Source of the DNA: Bacillota bacterium
GTDB taxonomy: Bacteria; Bacillota; Clostridia; Acetivibrionales; DSM-1351
Length of the DNA: 64,000 nucleotides
Reading direction: 5' to 3'
Assembly: GCA_023390335.1 (NCBI GenBank)
Contig: JAEWCZ010000066.1
Coordinates: 372,001 to 436,000, forward strand
Made by a program: the position numbers and the translations under genes. This document shows, in pieces, positions 31,013 through 40,500 of this stretch. The first letter of the stretch is position 1; each line of letters begins with the position of its first letter. The notes beneath the pieces are model-generated. The model was not told the DNA's origin. It did not search any database and saw only the letters and a program-made list of their open reading frames with translations.

Positions 31013-32446
31013 ATGAAAGAAAAACAGAATGTGGGGCAAATTGAGGACATACTGGCAAATATCTGGAAGGAAATATTGCATGTAAAGACATTAGAGTTAA
31101 CTGACAGATTCTTTGATTTGGGGGGAGATTCATTTAAGGCTGAAATGATATCGGATATTTGTCTGGAAAAGGGTATTCAGGTAACACCCAACGATATTTT
31201 TAACTATAGGACAATTTCAGAAATCGCCCAAAATTTGCAGACTACTGACAATGTTAAAAAAGAGACAGTTAGAGATTATCACAAAACAACAGGAAAACAA
31301 CTTAAAATAAAATATCAAAGGGATATAACAACATATCTACATCGATCTATTCCTTTATGTGCTATTTTATCTGACGAAAGGTATTATAATTGGTTTAATG
31401 AACACTATATTCAATTGTTTTTTATTACATACAATAACAGTTTTTCAAGATTGGAATTTTTAGAGCCAAAGAACAACTTTGAAGAAATATTTGATGAGAA
31501 ATACCTTACATACACTGACCAACCGACTGATATTATAGATTTTGTTGAAAAGAATATTGACTCCGGTACATATCTCACAATAAATGTTGATGAATATTAC
31601 TTGCCGCAGAAGGGCAGCTATAACGAACATCATTATGTTCACCAATCAATGGTTTTTGGTTACAATAAAGCAGAAAGAAAACTAATGGCACTGGGTTTTG
31701 ACACAAACATGGTATTTAAAGAGCTTGAATTTGACTATGACGATTTTGCCAAGGCATATGAATCTGCTAAGACAAATTATAAGCTCACGGCACCATGGGC
31801 AGAAACGGAAGCTATACAACTACTGACACCAAAGCAAACATCAGGGGAATACAAATTTGATTTGAATAATTTTATGGAGGAAATTTACAAATATCTCGAC
31901 GGTTCAAATAATGATAGCTCCAGAATTTCTAAACTGATACCTTTGGAAGAACAGCAAATGTGTACTGATTTGATATATGGCCCTAAAATATACAGTGCAG
32001 TGGTAGAAAGTCTTGAAAAGCTTGGTAGGGACATTCTTCATGGGTTGGATGTTCAGGGAATGGTAGAGCAATTAAAGGAACAGATGCTAGCAGACATAAT
32101 GCCTGCAATTGACTACAGAAGTATTCATTTACTTTACGAACATAAAAAAGGACTTTATGACAGATTTAAATATATTACTAGTAAATTCTACACATCAGCA
32201 AAATTGGACGAATTATTGAATGAATTTAACAATTTGGTTGAAAAGATGAACAATGCAAGGCTTACATTTTTTGATTTAGAGCACATGTTAAGGTTTAACT
32301 TTGATCCGGCTGCTGTGAATTTTGGGGAAATAATGGTTTCATTTCAGAGAGTAATAGATACAATAAGAACGGCTGGAGATACTGAAGAAGAATTATTAAG
32401 AGACATTTGCAGGGAATTTGAAACAGGCTATAAAGGAGGAAAATAG
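31013..32446 (+). CDS. Carrier-protein/BtrH-like fusion (putative acyltransferase with own PCP)
   Basis: I prefer ATG 31013, about 10 bases after AAAGGGTG; an in-frame TTG at 30974 directly follows the previous stop but has no ribosome site. Residues 5-80 form a carrier domain (IWKEILHV ... FFDLGGDSFKAE, pantetheine Ser near 46). The remaining ~390 residues match the proteins at 41020-42120 and 55376-56404. They share Y-L-H-x-x-x-P-L-C (Cys116), V-D-E-Y-Y-L-P, a H-Q-x-M-V-F-G-Y strand and D-Y-R-x-x-H-L-L-Y-E-H-K-K. This layout resembles the BtrH N-terminal family, whose founder moves an acyl chain from a carrier protein to an amine in butirosin synthesis. With no thioesterase in the operon, it may accept and off-load the chain. 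The family link is by motif and inferential. Confidence 0.7.
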   Translation: MKEKQNVGQIEDILANIWKEILHVKTLELTDRFFDLGGDSFKAEMISDICLEKGIQVTPNDIFNYRTISEIAQNLQTTDNVKKETVRDYHKTTGKQLKIKYQRDITTYLHRSIPLCAILSDERYYNWFNEHYIQLFFITYNNSFSRLEFLEPKNNFEEIFDEKYLTYTDQPTDIIDFVEKNIDSGTYLTINVDEYYLPQKGSYNEHHYVHQSMVFGYNKAERKLMALGFDTNMVFKELEFDYDDFAKAYESAKTNYKLTAPWAETEAIQLLTPKQTSGEYKFDLNNFMEEIYKYLDGSNNDSSRISKLIPLEEQQMCTDLIYGPKIYSAVVESLEKLGRDILHGLDVQGMVEQLKEQMLADIMPAIDYRSIHLLYEHKKGLYDRFKYITSKFYTSAKLDELLNEFNNLVEKMNNARLTFFDLEHMLRFNFDPAAVNFGEIMVSFQRVIDTIRTAGDTEEELLRDICREFETGYKGGK

Positions 32447-32448
32447 AT

Positions 32449-33669
32449 ATGTCCAAGGTATTTTTTTTCAATATTCCTTTTCATGGCCATGTAAATCCCA
32501 GCTTGGGCCTTGTTAGCGAGCTGATTAAGAGTGGCGAGGAAGTTATATATTATTGTAAAGAAAGTTTCAGAGAAAAGATTGAAAGTACCGGAGCTGTGTT
32601 TAGAGCATACAGTAGTAAATTTTATCTCGATGAAAACTATGTTACATATAATATTACGGATTTGTTCAAGGTTCATATTGAATTAAGTGCAATAATACTG
32701 GATGAATTGATAGAGGATGCGGAAAGAGATAAGCCTGCCTATATAATACATGATACTATGTGCCCTTGGGGAAAACATTTGGCGAAAATTACAAATATAC
32801 CTGCAATCAACACTTTTACAACTATAGCTTTGGAACCGGACGGATTTATTTTGACCGCCGGTTTTGTTTTAGCATTGGCTTTTAATATAGTAAAAAACAT
32901 CCCTAACATGATAAAAGTGAGAAGAATTAAAAAAATAATTGAAAGTAATTATAATATAAAAGTAAACAGTCTGATGGATATTGTCCTTAACAAGGAAGAA
33001 ATAAATTTAGTATATACCTCAAAGGAATTTCAGCCAAAATCAGAAAAACTTATGAAGAATTACAAGTTCGTAGGTCCATCCAGTATGTACAGAGAAGAGA
33101 ATATACCGAAACTAAAGCTCAACAGGAACACTGAAAGGCCACTGTTATTCATATCCATGGGAACCATATTCAACAACAACATAGACTTTTTCAATACTTG
33201 CACTAAGGCTTTTGGAAACATGGAAATAGATGTACTAATGTCCGTAGGAAAGAGTATTGACATATCCGCTTTGACAATCCCGGACAATTTTACAGTAAAA
33301 TACTATTTTGAAGTTCCCCAGCTGGAGATATTAAAAGAGTGTAATATATTCATGACTCATGGAGGAATGAACAGTACCCAAGAAGGCCTTTTCTTCGGAG
33401 TTCCGTTAATAATCATACCACAACAGCAGGAACAGGCCCATGTAGCAATGCAGGTAGTCAGAAACGGAAGTGGTATTTGTCTGAAAAAATCCAAGGTTAC
33501 TTCGGACTTACTAAAAGATTCGGTACAAAAAATATTGTCTAACTATTCATATCGGGAGAATGCACTAAGGATGAGGGATTCCTTCATAAATGCAGGCGGC
33601 CCTGTACAGGCTGTTAAGGATATATTACTTTATGTGGGAAAGAAAAAGATAGTCCAAATGATTAAATAA
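32449..33669 (+). CDS. MGT-family glycosyltransferase (GT1, GT-B fold), copy 2
   Basis: Begins MSKVFFFNIPFHGHVNP after AAAGGAGG, 2 bases after the previous stop. It has the same architecture as the gene at 29774-30973: FISMGT, THGGMNSTQEGLFFGVPLIIIP and QQEQ in the donor site. The two are paralogs over the whole length. Differences in the acceptor half suggest either two different sugar transfers or duplicated attachment to a repeating sugar. It is the last gene of the cluster 1 transcript: the next gene has its own promoter. No membrane segment beyond the amphipathic middle helix shared by both copies. Confidence 0.9.
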   Translation: MSKVFFFNIPFHGHVNPSLGLVSELIKSGEEVIYYCKESFREKIESTGAVFRAYSSKFYLDENYVTYNITDLFKVHIELSAIILDELIEDAERDKPAYIIHDTMCPWGKHLAKITNIPAINTFTTIALEPDGFILTAGFVLALAFNIVKNIPNMIKVRRIKKIIESNYNIKVNSLMDIVLNKEEINLVYTSKEFQPKSEKLMKNYKFVGPSSMYREENIPKLKLNRNTERPLLFISMGTIFNNNIDFFNTCTKAFGNMEIDVLMSVGKSIDISALTIPDNFTVKYYFEVPQLEILKECNIFMTHGGMNSTQEGLFFGVPLIIIPQQQEQAHVAMQVVRNGSGICLKKSKVTSDLLKDSVQKILSNYSYRENALRMRDSFINAGGPVQAVKDILLYVGKKKIVQMIK

Positions 33670-33680
33670 TTTTCGTACTA

Positions 33681-33707
33681 TTGATTATTATAAAGGTCTG
33701 GTATAAT
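33681..33707 (+). promoter_or_regulatory. Predicted sigma-A promoter for the response regulator gene
   Basis: An extended -10 (TGGTATAAT, hexamer 33702-33707) with a -35 of TTGATT (33681-33686, 15-base spacer) or TATTGA (33679-33684, 17-base spacer). It ends 30 bases before the response regulator start, indicating that the regulator is transcribed apart from the biosynthetic operon. Confidence 0.6.
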
Positions 33708-33737
33708 TTAGAAAAGTAATAGAATTCGGAGAAGATT

Positions 33738-34418
33738 ATGGAAAAAATACTTATTATAGAAGATAACAAAGACGTAAATGAAATGTTGTCGGAAACACTT
33801 TCAGAGGAAGGCTTTGAAGTTTTTTCGGCATATACCGGAATCGATGGACTTAAAGAGATAAAGAAGAATCAGTACGATCTGATTCTTCTTGACATTATGT
33901 TGCCGTTTAAAAGCGGCGACGAGATACTTAAAGAAGTGCGTGAATTCTCAGATGTACCAGTCATCGTTATTTCTGCCAAGGATATGATTGGGACTAAGAT
34001 TGACTTACTAAAAATGGGCGCTGATGATTACATAACAAAACCTTTTGATTTAGGTGAGGTTGTTGCCAGAGTTTATGCAAATCTCAGACGTTCCCGCATA
34101 AAGGCACAGTCAGAAAAAGTACTGCATTACAAGGATATGGCTGTTGACATTGATTCAAAAAGGATACATGTCAATAATACAGAACTTGACCTGACAGCCA
34201 AGGAATACGGGATAATGGAAATGCTCATAAGGAACAGGGATAAGGTATTCACCAAGGCCACTCTTTATGAAACAATCTGGCAGGATGCTTACCTTGGAGA
34301 TGATAATGCAGTGAAAACCCATATAAGCAATCTAAGGAGTAAACTGAAAACCGCAAATTCTCAGCAAGAATACATAGAAACAGTATGGGGACTTGGTTAC
34401 CGTCTTTACAAGGAGTAA
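33738..34418 (+). CDS. OmpR/VanR-type response regulator
   Basis: The receiver domain carries acidic residues in IIEDN, phospho-acceptor Asp52 in LLLDIMLP and the conserved Lys in ITKPFD. A C-terminal winged-helix DNA-binding domain of the OmpR type follows (LTAKEYGIMEMLIRN ... VKTHISNLRSKL ... WGLGYRL). Length 226 is standard. The start follows GGAGAAG. It is followed after 143 bases by an ABC transporter and the partner kinase. The arrangement resembles antibiotic-sensing systems in Firmicutes (bacitracin, lantibiotic), where the regulator switches on the adjacent transporter. Neighbour of cluster 1, so product sensing or immunity is plausible. Confidence 0.92.
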   Translation: MEKILIIEDNKDVNEMLSETLSEEGFEVFSAYTGIDGLKEIKKNQYDLILLDIMLPFKSGDEILKEVREFSDVPVIVISAKDMIGTKIDLLKMGADDYITKPFDLGEVVARVYANLRRSRIKAQSEKVLHYKDMAVDIDSKRIHVNNTELDLTAKEYGIMEMLIRNRDKVFTKATLYETIWQDAYLGDDNAVKTHISNLRSKLKTANSQQEYIETVWGLGYRLYKE

Positions 34419-34498
34419 ATCTTATCAAAAACCTTACATTTTTGTTTCCCGGCTTAACCTTTTCTAAACTATTTGGCTTTATACTAAAAACATAGTCA

Positions 34499-34532
34499 GA
34501 ACGTTCCTTTTTAAAGGTGTAGAGAATGGAAC
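34499..34532 (+). promoter_or_regulatory. Dyad elements ahead of the ABC transporter gene, possible regulator site
   Basis: The 143-base gap between the regulator and transporter genes contains a perfect 8-base palindrome GAACGTTC (34499-34506). Its GTTCC (34503-34507) is mirrored by GGAAC at 34528-34532. This is where a response-regulator operator for the transporter would lie. Short and not tested against background. Confidence 0.3.
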
Positions 34533-34561
34533 TTTAAGGTGAAGAAAGGGAAGTGAAGAAA

Positions 34562-35485
34562 ATGAAGGAATATGTATTGCAAACAAATAGCCTGACTAAA
34601 AGTTATCATGGTGTAAAAGTAGTAGATAATGTATCTCTAGCTTTGGAGGCAGGCAAAATATATGGATTGATAGGCAGGAACGGTGCCGGAAAAACGACCT
34701 TTATGAGAATAGCAGCCGGACTTGCTTTTCCCACTGGAGGACATGTGGAATTATTTGGGCAGAAAGGGGATAAGCTGCTTGAGACCCAAAGAAAAAGAAT
34801 GGGTTGCATGATTGAATATCCCGGTTTCATACCTTACATGTCCGCACAGGAGAACCTCAGATATTACCGGATAATTAAAGGTATTCCAAATGTTAACCTA
34901 GAGCAGGAATTACTTGAACTTGTAGGTCTTGCTAATACAGGAAGAAAGAAGGCTAAAAACTTTTCCCTTGGAATGAAGCAACGCTTGGGAATAGCCATAG
35001 CCTTACTGGGAGAGCCGGAACTGCTGATTTTGGACGAGCCAATCAACGGACTTGATCCTTTAGGGGTTGTAGAGATAAGGAAGTTGCTTAACAGGCTGTG
35101 TGATGAAAGGCATATGACTATTCTGATATCCAGCCACAATCTGCCGGAGCTTTATCAGGTTGCTACCGACTATATAATAATGCATCAGGGAGTAGTGAAA
35201 CAGGCTGTTACACTGTCGGATCTGGAAGAAAAATGTAAACATCATATCTTTATCGAATGTGACCAGCCTGAAAAACTGGCAAGTGTTCTGGAAACCCAGC
35301 TTGGCACAACCAACTACAAGGTAATGCCGGATAAGAGAATAAAGCTATACGATTATCTTGATAACAGAGAAAAAGTAGCAAGGGCAATTTTGAATAATGG
35401 TATAGCGGTAACTGAATTTTCAATACAGGGAGATACTCTTGAAAATTACTTTATTTCAGTGATTGGTGGTGAGCAGAATGTTTAA
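34562..35485 (+). CDS. ABC transporter ATPase, antibiotic/lantibiotic-export type
   Basis: I choose ATG 34562 with GGGAAG 8 bases upstream; a GTG at 34553 is in frame but too close to that site. The domain has Walker A GRNGAGKTT, Q-loop region, signature FSLGMKQRL, Walker B LLILDEPINGLDP and switch His in ISSHN. The C-terminal ~90 residues are the extension seen in BcrA-like drug exporters. Its stop overlaps the permease gene by 8 bases, so the two make one complex. It probably acts in drug efflux or membrane protection rather than nutrient uptake, given the flanking two-component genes. Confidence 0.92.
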   Translation: MKEYVLQTNSLTKSYHGVKVVDNVSLALEAGKIYGLIGRNGAGKTTFMRIAAGLAFPTGGHVELFGQKGDKLLETQRKRMGCMIEYPGFIPYMSAQENLRYYRIIKGIPNVNLEQELLELVGLANTGRKKAKNFSLGMKQRLGIAIALLGEPELLILDEPINGLDPLGVVEIRKLLNRLCDERHMTILISSHNLPELYQVATDYIIMHQGVVKQAVTLSDLEEKCKHHIFIECDQPEKLASVLETQLGTTNYKVMPDKRIKLYDYLDNREKVARAILNNGIAVTEFSIQGDTLENYFISVIGGEQNV

Positions 35486-36275
35486 TATGATTCTAGCAGA
35501 TTTATATAAAATTTTTAAATCAACAGTAATAAAGGTTTTATTTGCAATTACGTTATTCTGCTCCTTAATGATGGTACTGTTTGCATACCTTATTCCTAAG
35601 GGCAGTCTGGGAGGGGAATATACCGGATTAGGATTTTTGTTCTCAGATATGAATACTATGAGTATACTTGGGGCTGTAACAGCCGGAATTTTTATTTGCG
35701 GAGATTTTGAAAACAAAACAATCCATAACATTATAGCTGATGGAGGGCGCAGAGGCAGAGTAATAGTCAGTAAATCCATTGTATTCTTCTGTTCAATTTT
35801 GTTCATTATTCTTCCTTATGCTTTGTCAACAATCATTGCTGTGTGTACCGGCTATAAATTTGATATGGGTTCGGTATCCATTGGATTTTTAAATATATTA
35901 TCAAAGGAATCGGGTAGTGAACTTAGTGCATCCGTGTTGGTAAAATTAGTCGTAGTAGCAGGTACACTGATATTGGTTCATATGTCGCAGCTAAGCTTAT
36001 GTCTGCCTATTGCATTTGCGGTTAAAAAGCCCATTTTAGTTGTTGCAATATATTATGCTATTTCACTTATTAGCGGACAATTGTCATCTTTAGCATCAAG
36101 ATCAGATGTTGTTAATAATATTTTCTCTTTGACGCCCTTTGGAGGAAACAGAATGTTTTTGACGGTACAATCCAGCGGCGGAGAACTTTTTAAGGCATTT
36201 GCAGTAAGTATCTTATTTGGTACTGCAGTGGTATTAGTTACTTATGGTATTTTCAGAAAATCAGAAATAAAGTAA
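35478..36275 (+). CDS. ABC-2 type permease partner
   Basis: Start ATG 35478 (MFNMILADLYKIFKS) after GGTGGTGAG, overlapping the ATPase stop. About 265 residues with six predicted membrane segments (near residues 15-40, 58-75, 100-125, 155-185, 190-210 and 235-255), the usual ABC-2 layout of bacitracin/lantibiotic immunity permeases. The charged F-E-N-K-T segment after the second helix is typical of this family. Transport substrate unknown; the context suggests self-protection against the cluster 1 product or another cell-envelope antibiotic. Confidence 0.88.
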   Translation: MFNMILADLYKIFKSTVIKVLFAITLFCSLMMVLFAYLIPKGSLGGEYTGLGFLFSDMNTMSILGAVTAGIFICGDFENKTIHNIIADGGRRGRVIVSKSIVFFCSILFIILPYALSTIIAVCTGYKFDMGSVSIGFLNILSKESGSELSASVLVKLVVVAGTLILVHMSQLSLCLPIAFAVKKPILVVAIYYAISLISGQLSSLASRSDVVNNIFSLTPFGGNRMFLTVQSSGGELFKAFAVSILFGTAVVLVTYGIFRKSEIK

Positions 36276-36286
36276 TAGAAGGTAAG

Positions 36287-37189
36287 GTGAAGCGGTTGTC
36301 AATTGCTATTGGAATTCTAGTATTCATAGTTTTGCTTCTGATTATTTACATTGTAGTTGTACAAACCCAATTGCGGAGAATCAACCGCCAGTTGAAGAAC
36401 AGGCTTGCAGGAGATACAAGGCAGCCTGTCCGGCTAGAGCTTATTAACCGTGAACTGAGTCAATTGACTTCCAATATAAACAAGTGCTTAAAGGCGGAGG
36501 AAACCCTCCGTCTTGAGTCAGTTAGAGAGGAAAAACGATTTAAGGAACTAATAGCAAATATATCCCATGACTTACGTACTCCCCTTACCGCAATAAGGGG
36601 ATACCAGCAGTTGATGGAAAAGGGTCAGCTCACAGAAGAACAGAGAAAGAAACTTGGCATTGCACAAAAACATGCCGAGCAGCTTGGTCATCTGGTTGAC
36701 CATTTTTTTGAGTACTCATATCTTTTAAATTCAGAACTTAAACCCCAAATGGAACGAATTAATCTTACAAACCTTGTAACGGAGTGCCTTGCAGGATATG
36801 TTTCCTCATTTGAGGAACATGGACTGACATTGTCCTTTACAGAGACACCTCCCATATTTATTATGGCAGATAAAGAAATGGCATTTCGTATTATTCAAAA
36901 CCTTTTGAGAAATTGTCTTACACATTCTGCCGGAAACGTTGAAGTTAAACTAACAGCATTTCAAGCGGCAGTCATATCCATAAAAAATCCGGTAGAAAGT
37001 GCATCGCAGATAGATATAACACGTCTATTTGACCGCTTCTATACAGGAGACAAATCTAGAAGCAAAACAACAGGTCTTGGTCTTGCAATTGTAAAAATCC
37101 TGGCAGAAGAAATGGGCGGGAATATAAGTGCAGACTTGTGTATAAACCAACTTACAATACAGGTTGAATTTCCATTAATAAAAAATTAA
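36287..37189 (+). CDS. Sensor histidine kinase with a single membrane anchor
   Basis: One N-terminal transmembrane helix (about residues 4-26) with almost no extracellular part, then a short linker, a HisKA domain with phospho-acceptor His94 in ISHDLRTPL, and an ATPase domain with an N box (NLLRNCLTHS), F box (LFDRFYTGD) and G box (TGLGLAIVK). About 300 residues. The minimal sensor suggests that the signal is read within the membrane or through the adjacent ABC transporter, as in bacitracin-type systems. The start is GTG 36287 after AGAAGG; a TTG at 36296 after AAGGTG is an alternative. It lies last in the transporter operon, away from its regulator gene, which has its own promoter. Confidence 0.9.
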   Translation: MKRLSIAIGILVFIVLLLIIYIVVVQTQLRRINRQLKNRLAGDTRQPVRLELINRELSQLTSNINKCLKAEETLRLESVREEKRFKELIANISHDLRTPLTAIRGYQQLMEKGQLTEEQRKKLGIAQKHAEQLGHLVDHFFEYSYLLNSELKPQMERINLTNLVTECLAGYVSSFEEHGLTLSFTETPPIFIMADKEMAFRIIQNLLRNCLTHSAGNVEVKLTAFQAAVISIKNPVESASQIDITRLFDRFYTGDKSRSKTTGLGLAIVKILAEEMGGNISADLCINQLTIQVEFPLIKN

Positions 37190-37326
37190 TAAGGTTGAAG
37201 ATATAAAATTTTTCGGTACAAATTATGTAAAATCAGTCGTGACTTGTAAAAACAATAGTAGTATTTTAAATATAGTATTATATTCCAGTTTATACAGTGC
37301 ATCAGTCCTATTTCAAGGAGGAATTT

Positions 37327-37386
37327 TTGCTGTTATATTTCATAATCTTTCGTAGTAAAATCACAAAAATGATTTTACTACTTTAA
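37327..37386 (+). other. Possible 19-codon leader peptide overlapping a perfect hairpin
   Basis: A TTG codon 5 bases after AAGGAGG opens a 19-codon frame (product LLLYFIIFRSKITKMILLL if read from TTG as Leu) ending in TAA at 37384-37386. It overlaps the hairpin GTAGTAAAATCA / TGATTTTACTAC. A strong ribosome site with a tiny frame over a hairpin suggests translation-coupled control of the xylanase, but it may be coincidence. Confidence 0.3.
37352..37381 (+). promoter_or_regulatory. Perfect 12-bp inverted repeat with 6-base loop
   Basis: GTAGTAAAATCA (37352-37363) and TGATTTTACTAC (37370-37381) are exact reverse complements around CAAAAA. It is not followed by a U-tract, so it is a poor intrinsic terminator; an operator or leader hairpin upstream of the xylanase is more likely. 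Confidence 0.55.
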
Positions 37387-37553
37387 TTCTTGCTTTCCTC
37401 ATAAATTGTAACTATGGCACTTTTTGGAAATTGGTAAATGTAATTAATATAAGAACACTACATTTGAAAGGGGGATAGTTTCAATAATATCAAGTAAAAT
37501 CCGCACCACTATTTAGGCAATTAAAAAACATTTAAAATCAGGAGGACGATTAA

Positions 37554-40500
37554 ATGTACAGCAAAAACAGAAATAAAGTCTTAGCATTGCTTTTGGTTAT
37601 TGCAATGCTCATTTCCGTTATGCCTTTAAATGGAGTAATAGCCGAAACAAAAACTACTTATCAAGAAACCTTTGCAAATGGTAAGGGTCTGGCTACCCAA
37701 TCCGGAGGAGCTAATCTTGAAAAGATAGGAAATAAGGTTTTTGAAGGTAATGATGATGGAGCCGCATTATATGTAAGTAACAGAAAAAATAACTGGGATG
37801 CGGCCGATTTCAAATTTGAAGATATTGGATTAAAAAATGGTAAGACTTATAACATAACAGTAAAAGGTTTTGTTGACTCAAATGCCAAGGTTCCGGCTGG
37901 TGCACAGGCTTTTCTTCAGGTTGCAAACAGTTATGCATGGTTGGCAGGTGCAAACTTTGTTGCAGGAAAGGCTTTCACATTGAGCGGAAAGTATACTGTT
38001 GATACATCAAAGGATGACAGAATACGCGTTCAATCCAATGATGAAGGTAAAGAGGTTTCTTTCTATATTGGAGATATTTTAATTACAGAAGAGGCTGTTG
38101 AAGAAATACCCGTTGATCCTAACGCACCAAAGGCTGAGACTTTTAAAACAATAACTTTTGAGGATAACACAGCAGGAGGCTTTGCAGGCAGAGCCGGTAC
38201 AGAAAAAGTGACCGTAACAAAAGAAGCCAACCATACCGATGGCGGTGCAAATGCTTTAAAGGTAGAAAACAGAACAATGACCTGGCATGGTCCTTCTATG
38301 AATGTAGAGAAGTATGTAAGCCAAGGTTGTGAATACAAGGTTACTGCGTGGGTAAAACTTGCTAGCCCCGAAAGTGCACAACTTCAACTTTCTACTCAGG
38401 TTGGAAATGGCGGAAGTGCTTCTTATGTAAGTCTTGCAGCAAAAACAATAGGTACTTCTGACGGTTGGGTTAAGTACGAGGGTACATATCGCTACAACAA
38501 TGTTTCAAGCGGATTCATAACTATATATGTAGAAAGCGCAAGCAGTGCAGATGCATCTTTCTATATTGACGATATCAGCTTTGAACAAACCGGTTCAAGT
38601 CAAATTAAAATTCAAAATGATTTGAAATCTATCAAAGATGTATATAAGAATGATTTCCTTATTGGAAACGCAATAGCTGCAGAGGATCTTGATGGGATAA
38701 GACTTGACCTCTTAAAGAAGCATTTTAATGTAATGACTGCAGGCAACGCTATGAAGCCTGATGCATTACAACCTACAAAGGGCAACTTTACATTTGGGGA
38801 TGCGGATAAGCTTGTTGACAAGGTTCTGTCAGAGGGCTTCAAGATGCACGGACATACCCTTGTTTGGCATCAGCAATCACCAGCATGGCTTAATACAAAA
38901 ACTGATGCTAGCGGAAATACTGTTCCTTTGTCACGTGACGAAGCTCTTGTAAATCTGAAGACTCATATCAAGACAGTGGTAGAACATTACGGAAACAAGG
39001 TAATATCTTGGGACGTAGTAAATGAAGGTATGAATGATAATCCTTCAAACCCTGAGGATTGGAAAGGCGCATTGCGTCAAAGTCCATGGTATCAGGCAAT
39101 TGGCCCGGATTACATGGAACAGGCATTTTTAGCAGCAAGAGAGGTTCTGGATGCTCATCCTGATTGGGACGTAAAGCTTTATTATAATGATTATAACGAT
39201 GATAATCAAAATAAATCCAAAGCTATTTACTATATGGTAAAAGAATTAAATGAAAAGTATGCAAAAACTCACCCAGGTAAACGTCTTATAGACGGAGTAG
39301 GTATGCAGGCACATTACAGCATGTCAACAAATCCTTCCAACGTTGAACTTTCATTGGAGAGATTTATCTCACTGGGTGTTGAAGTAAGCATAACTGAGCT
39401 TGATGTTCAGGCAGGCAGCGACTTCAAATTGTCAGAAGATGTTGCAAATGCACAGGGATATTTATACGCACAGTTATTCGATATATATAAGAAGCATGCA
39501 GCAAATATAAGCCGTGTTACTATTTGGGGAATAGATGACGGTACAAGCTGGAGATCATCCACAAATCCTTTACCGTTTGACAAGAATCTTCAGGCAAAGC
39601 CTGCATTTTTTGGAACAGTAGACCCAGCTAAGTTCATGGACGAACATAAACCTCAAACACCTAAAGGTGCAAAGACTGCAATTGCTGCATATGGAACACC
39701 TGTAATTGACGGTACTGTAGATAGTGTTTGGAGCAAAGCGCAGGCTATACCCGTAAACCAATATCAGATGGCTTGGCAGGGAGCAACAGGAACAGCAAAG
39801 GCTCTATGGGATGACAAAAACCTGTATGTTCTCGTTCAGATAAGCGATTCCGAACTTGATAAAAAGAGTGCAAATGCATACGAACAAGACTCAGTTGAAG
39901 TATTCGTTGATGAGAACAATGGAAAGACATCCTTCTATGAGAATGATGACGGACAGTACAGAGTTAACTTTGACAATGAGACTTCATTTAATCCTGCAGA
40001 AATTTCAAAGGGCTTTAAATCTGCAACAAAGGTTGCGGGAACAAACTATACGGTTGAAATAATGATTCCTCTTAAATCAGTAACTCCATCAAATAAGATG
40101 AAAATAGGCTTTGATGTTCAGGTTAATGATGGTAAAGACGGTTCACGTAAGAGTGTTGCTGCATGGAATGATACTACCGGAACAGGATACCAGGATACAT
40201 CGGTATATGGTACTCTTACCCTCAGTAATTCCGACAGCAGTAATACAGCTAAATACATTACAAGAGGAGAATTTATTGATTCACTTGTTAAAGCTATGGG
40301 CTTGAATAAAAAATATGAAGGCAAAGAACCATTCAAGGATGTAGTAAAAGGTTCACAGTATTATGATTCAATACGTATAGCTTATGCTTCAGGGATAATT
40401 TCCGGTGACAAAAAAGGAGAATTTAAGCCGTTGGCTAAGATTACTCGTCAGGAAGCAATGACAATAGTCGCCAAGGCTATGAAGGTAGCAGGAAAGAATG

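Larger units (their letters stand above)
37190..37553 (+). other. 364-base 5' region of the xylanase gene
   Basis: No conventional gene. It contains a possible short leader ORF behind a perfect AAGGAGG (37315-37321) and a 12-base-pair perfect hairpin (37352-37381), listed separately. A second purine-rich GAAAGGGGG near 37467 has no start codon after it. The AT-rich run around 37240-37275 could contain a promoter but no clear -35/-10 pair stands out. The ribosome site for the xylanase (AGGAGG) ends the region. Confidence 0.6.

Noticed and set aside
37352..37381. Intrinsic terminator of the histidine kinase operon
   Set aside because: The stem is perfect but AT-rich and lacks a following U-tract; it is also about 160 bases past the kinase stop.
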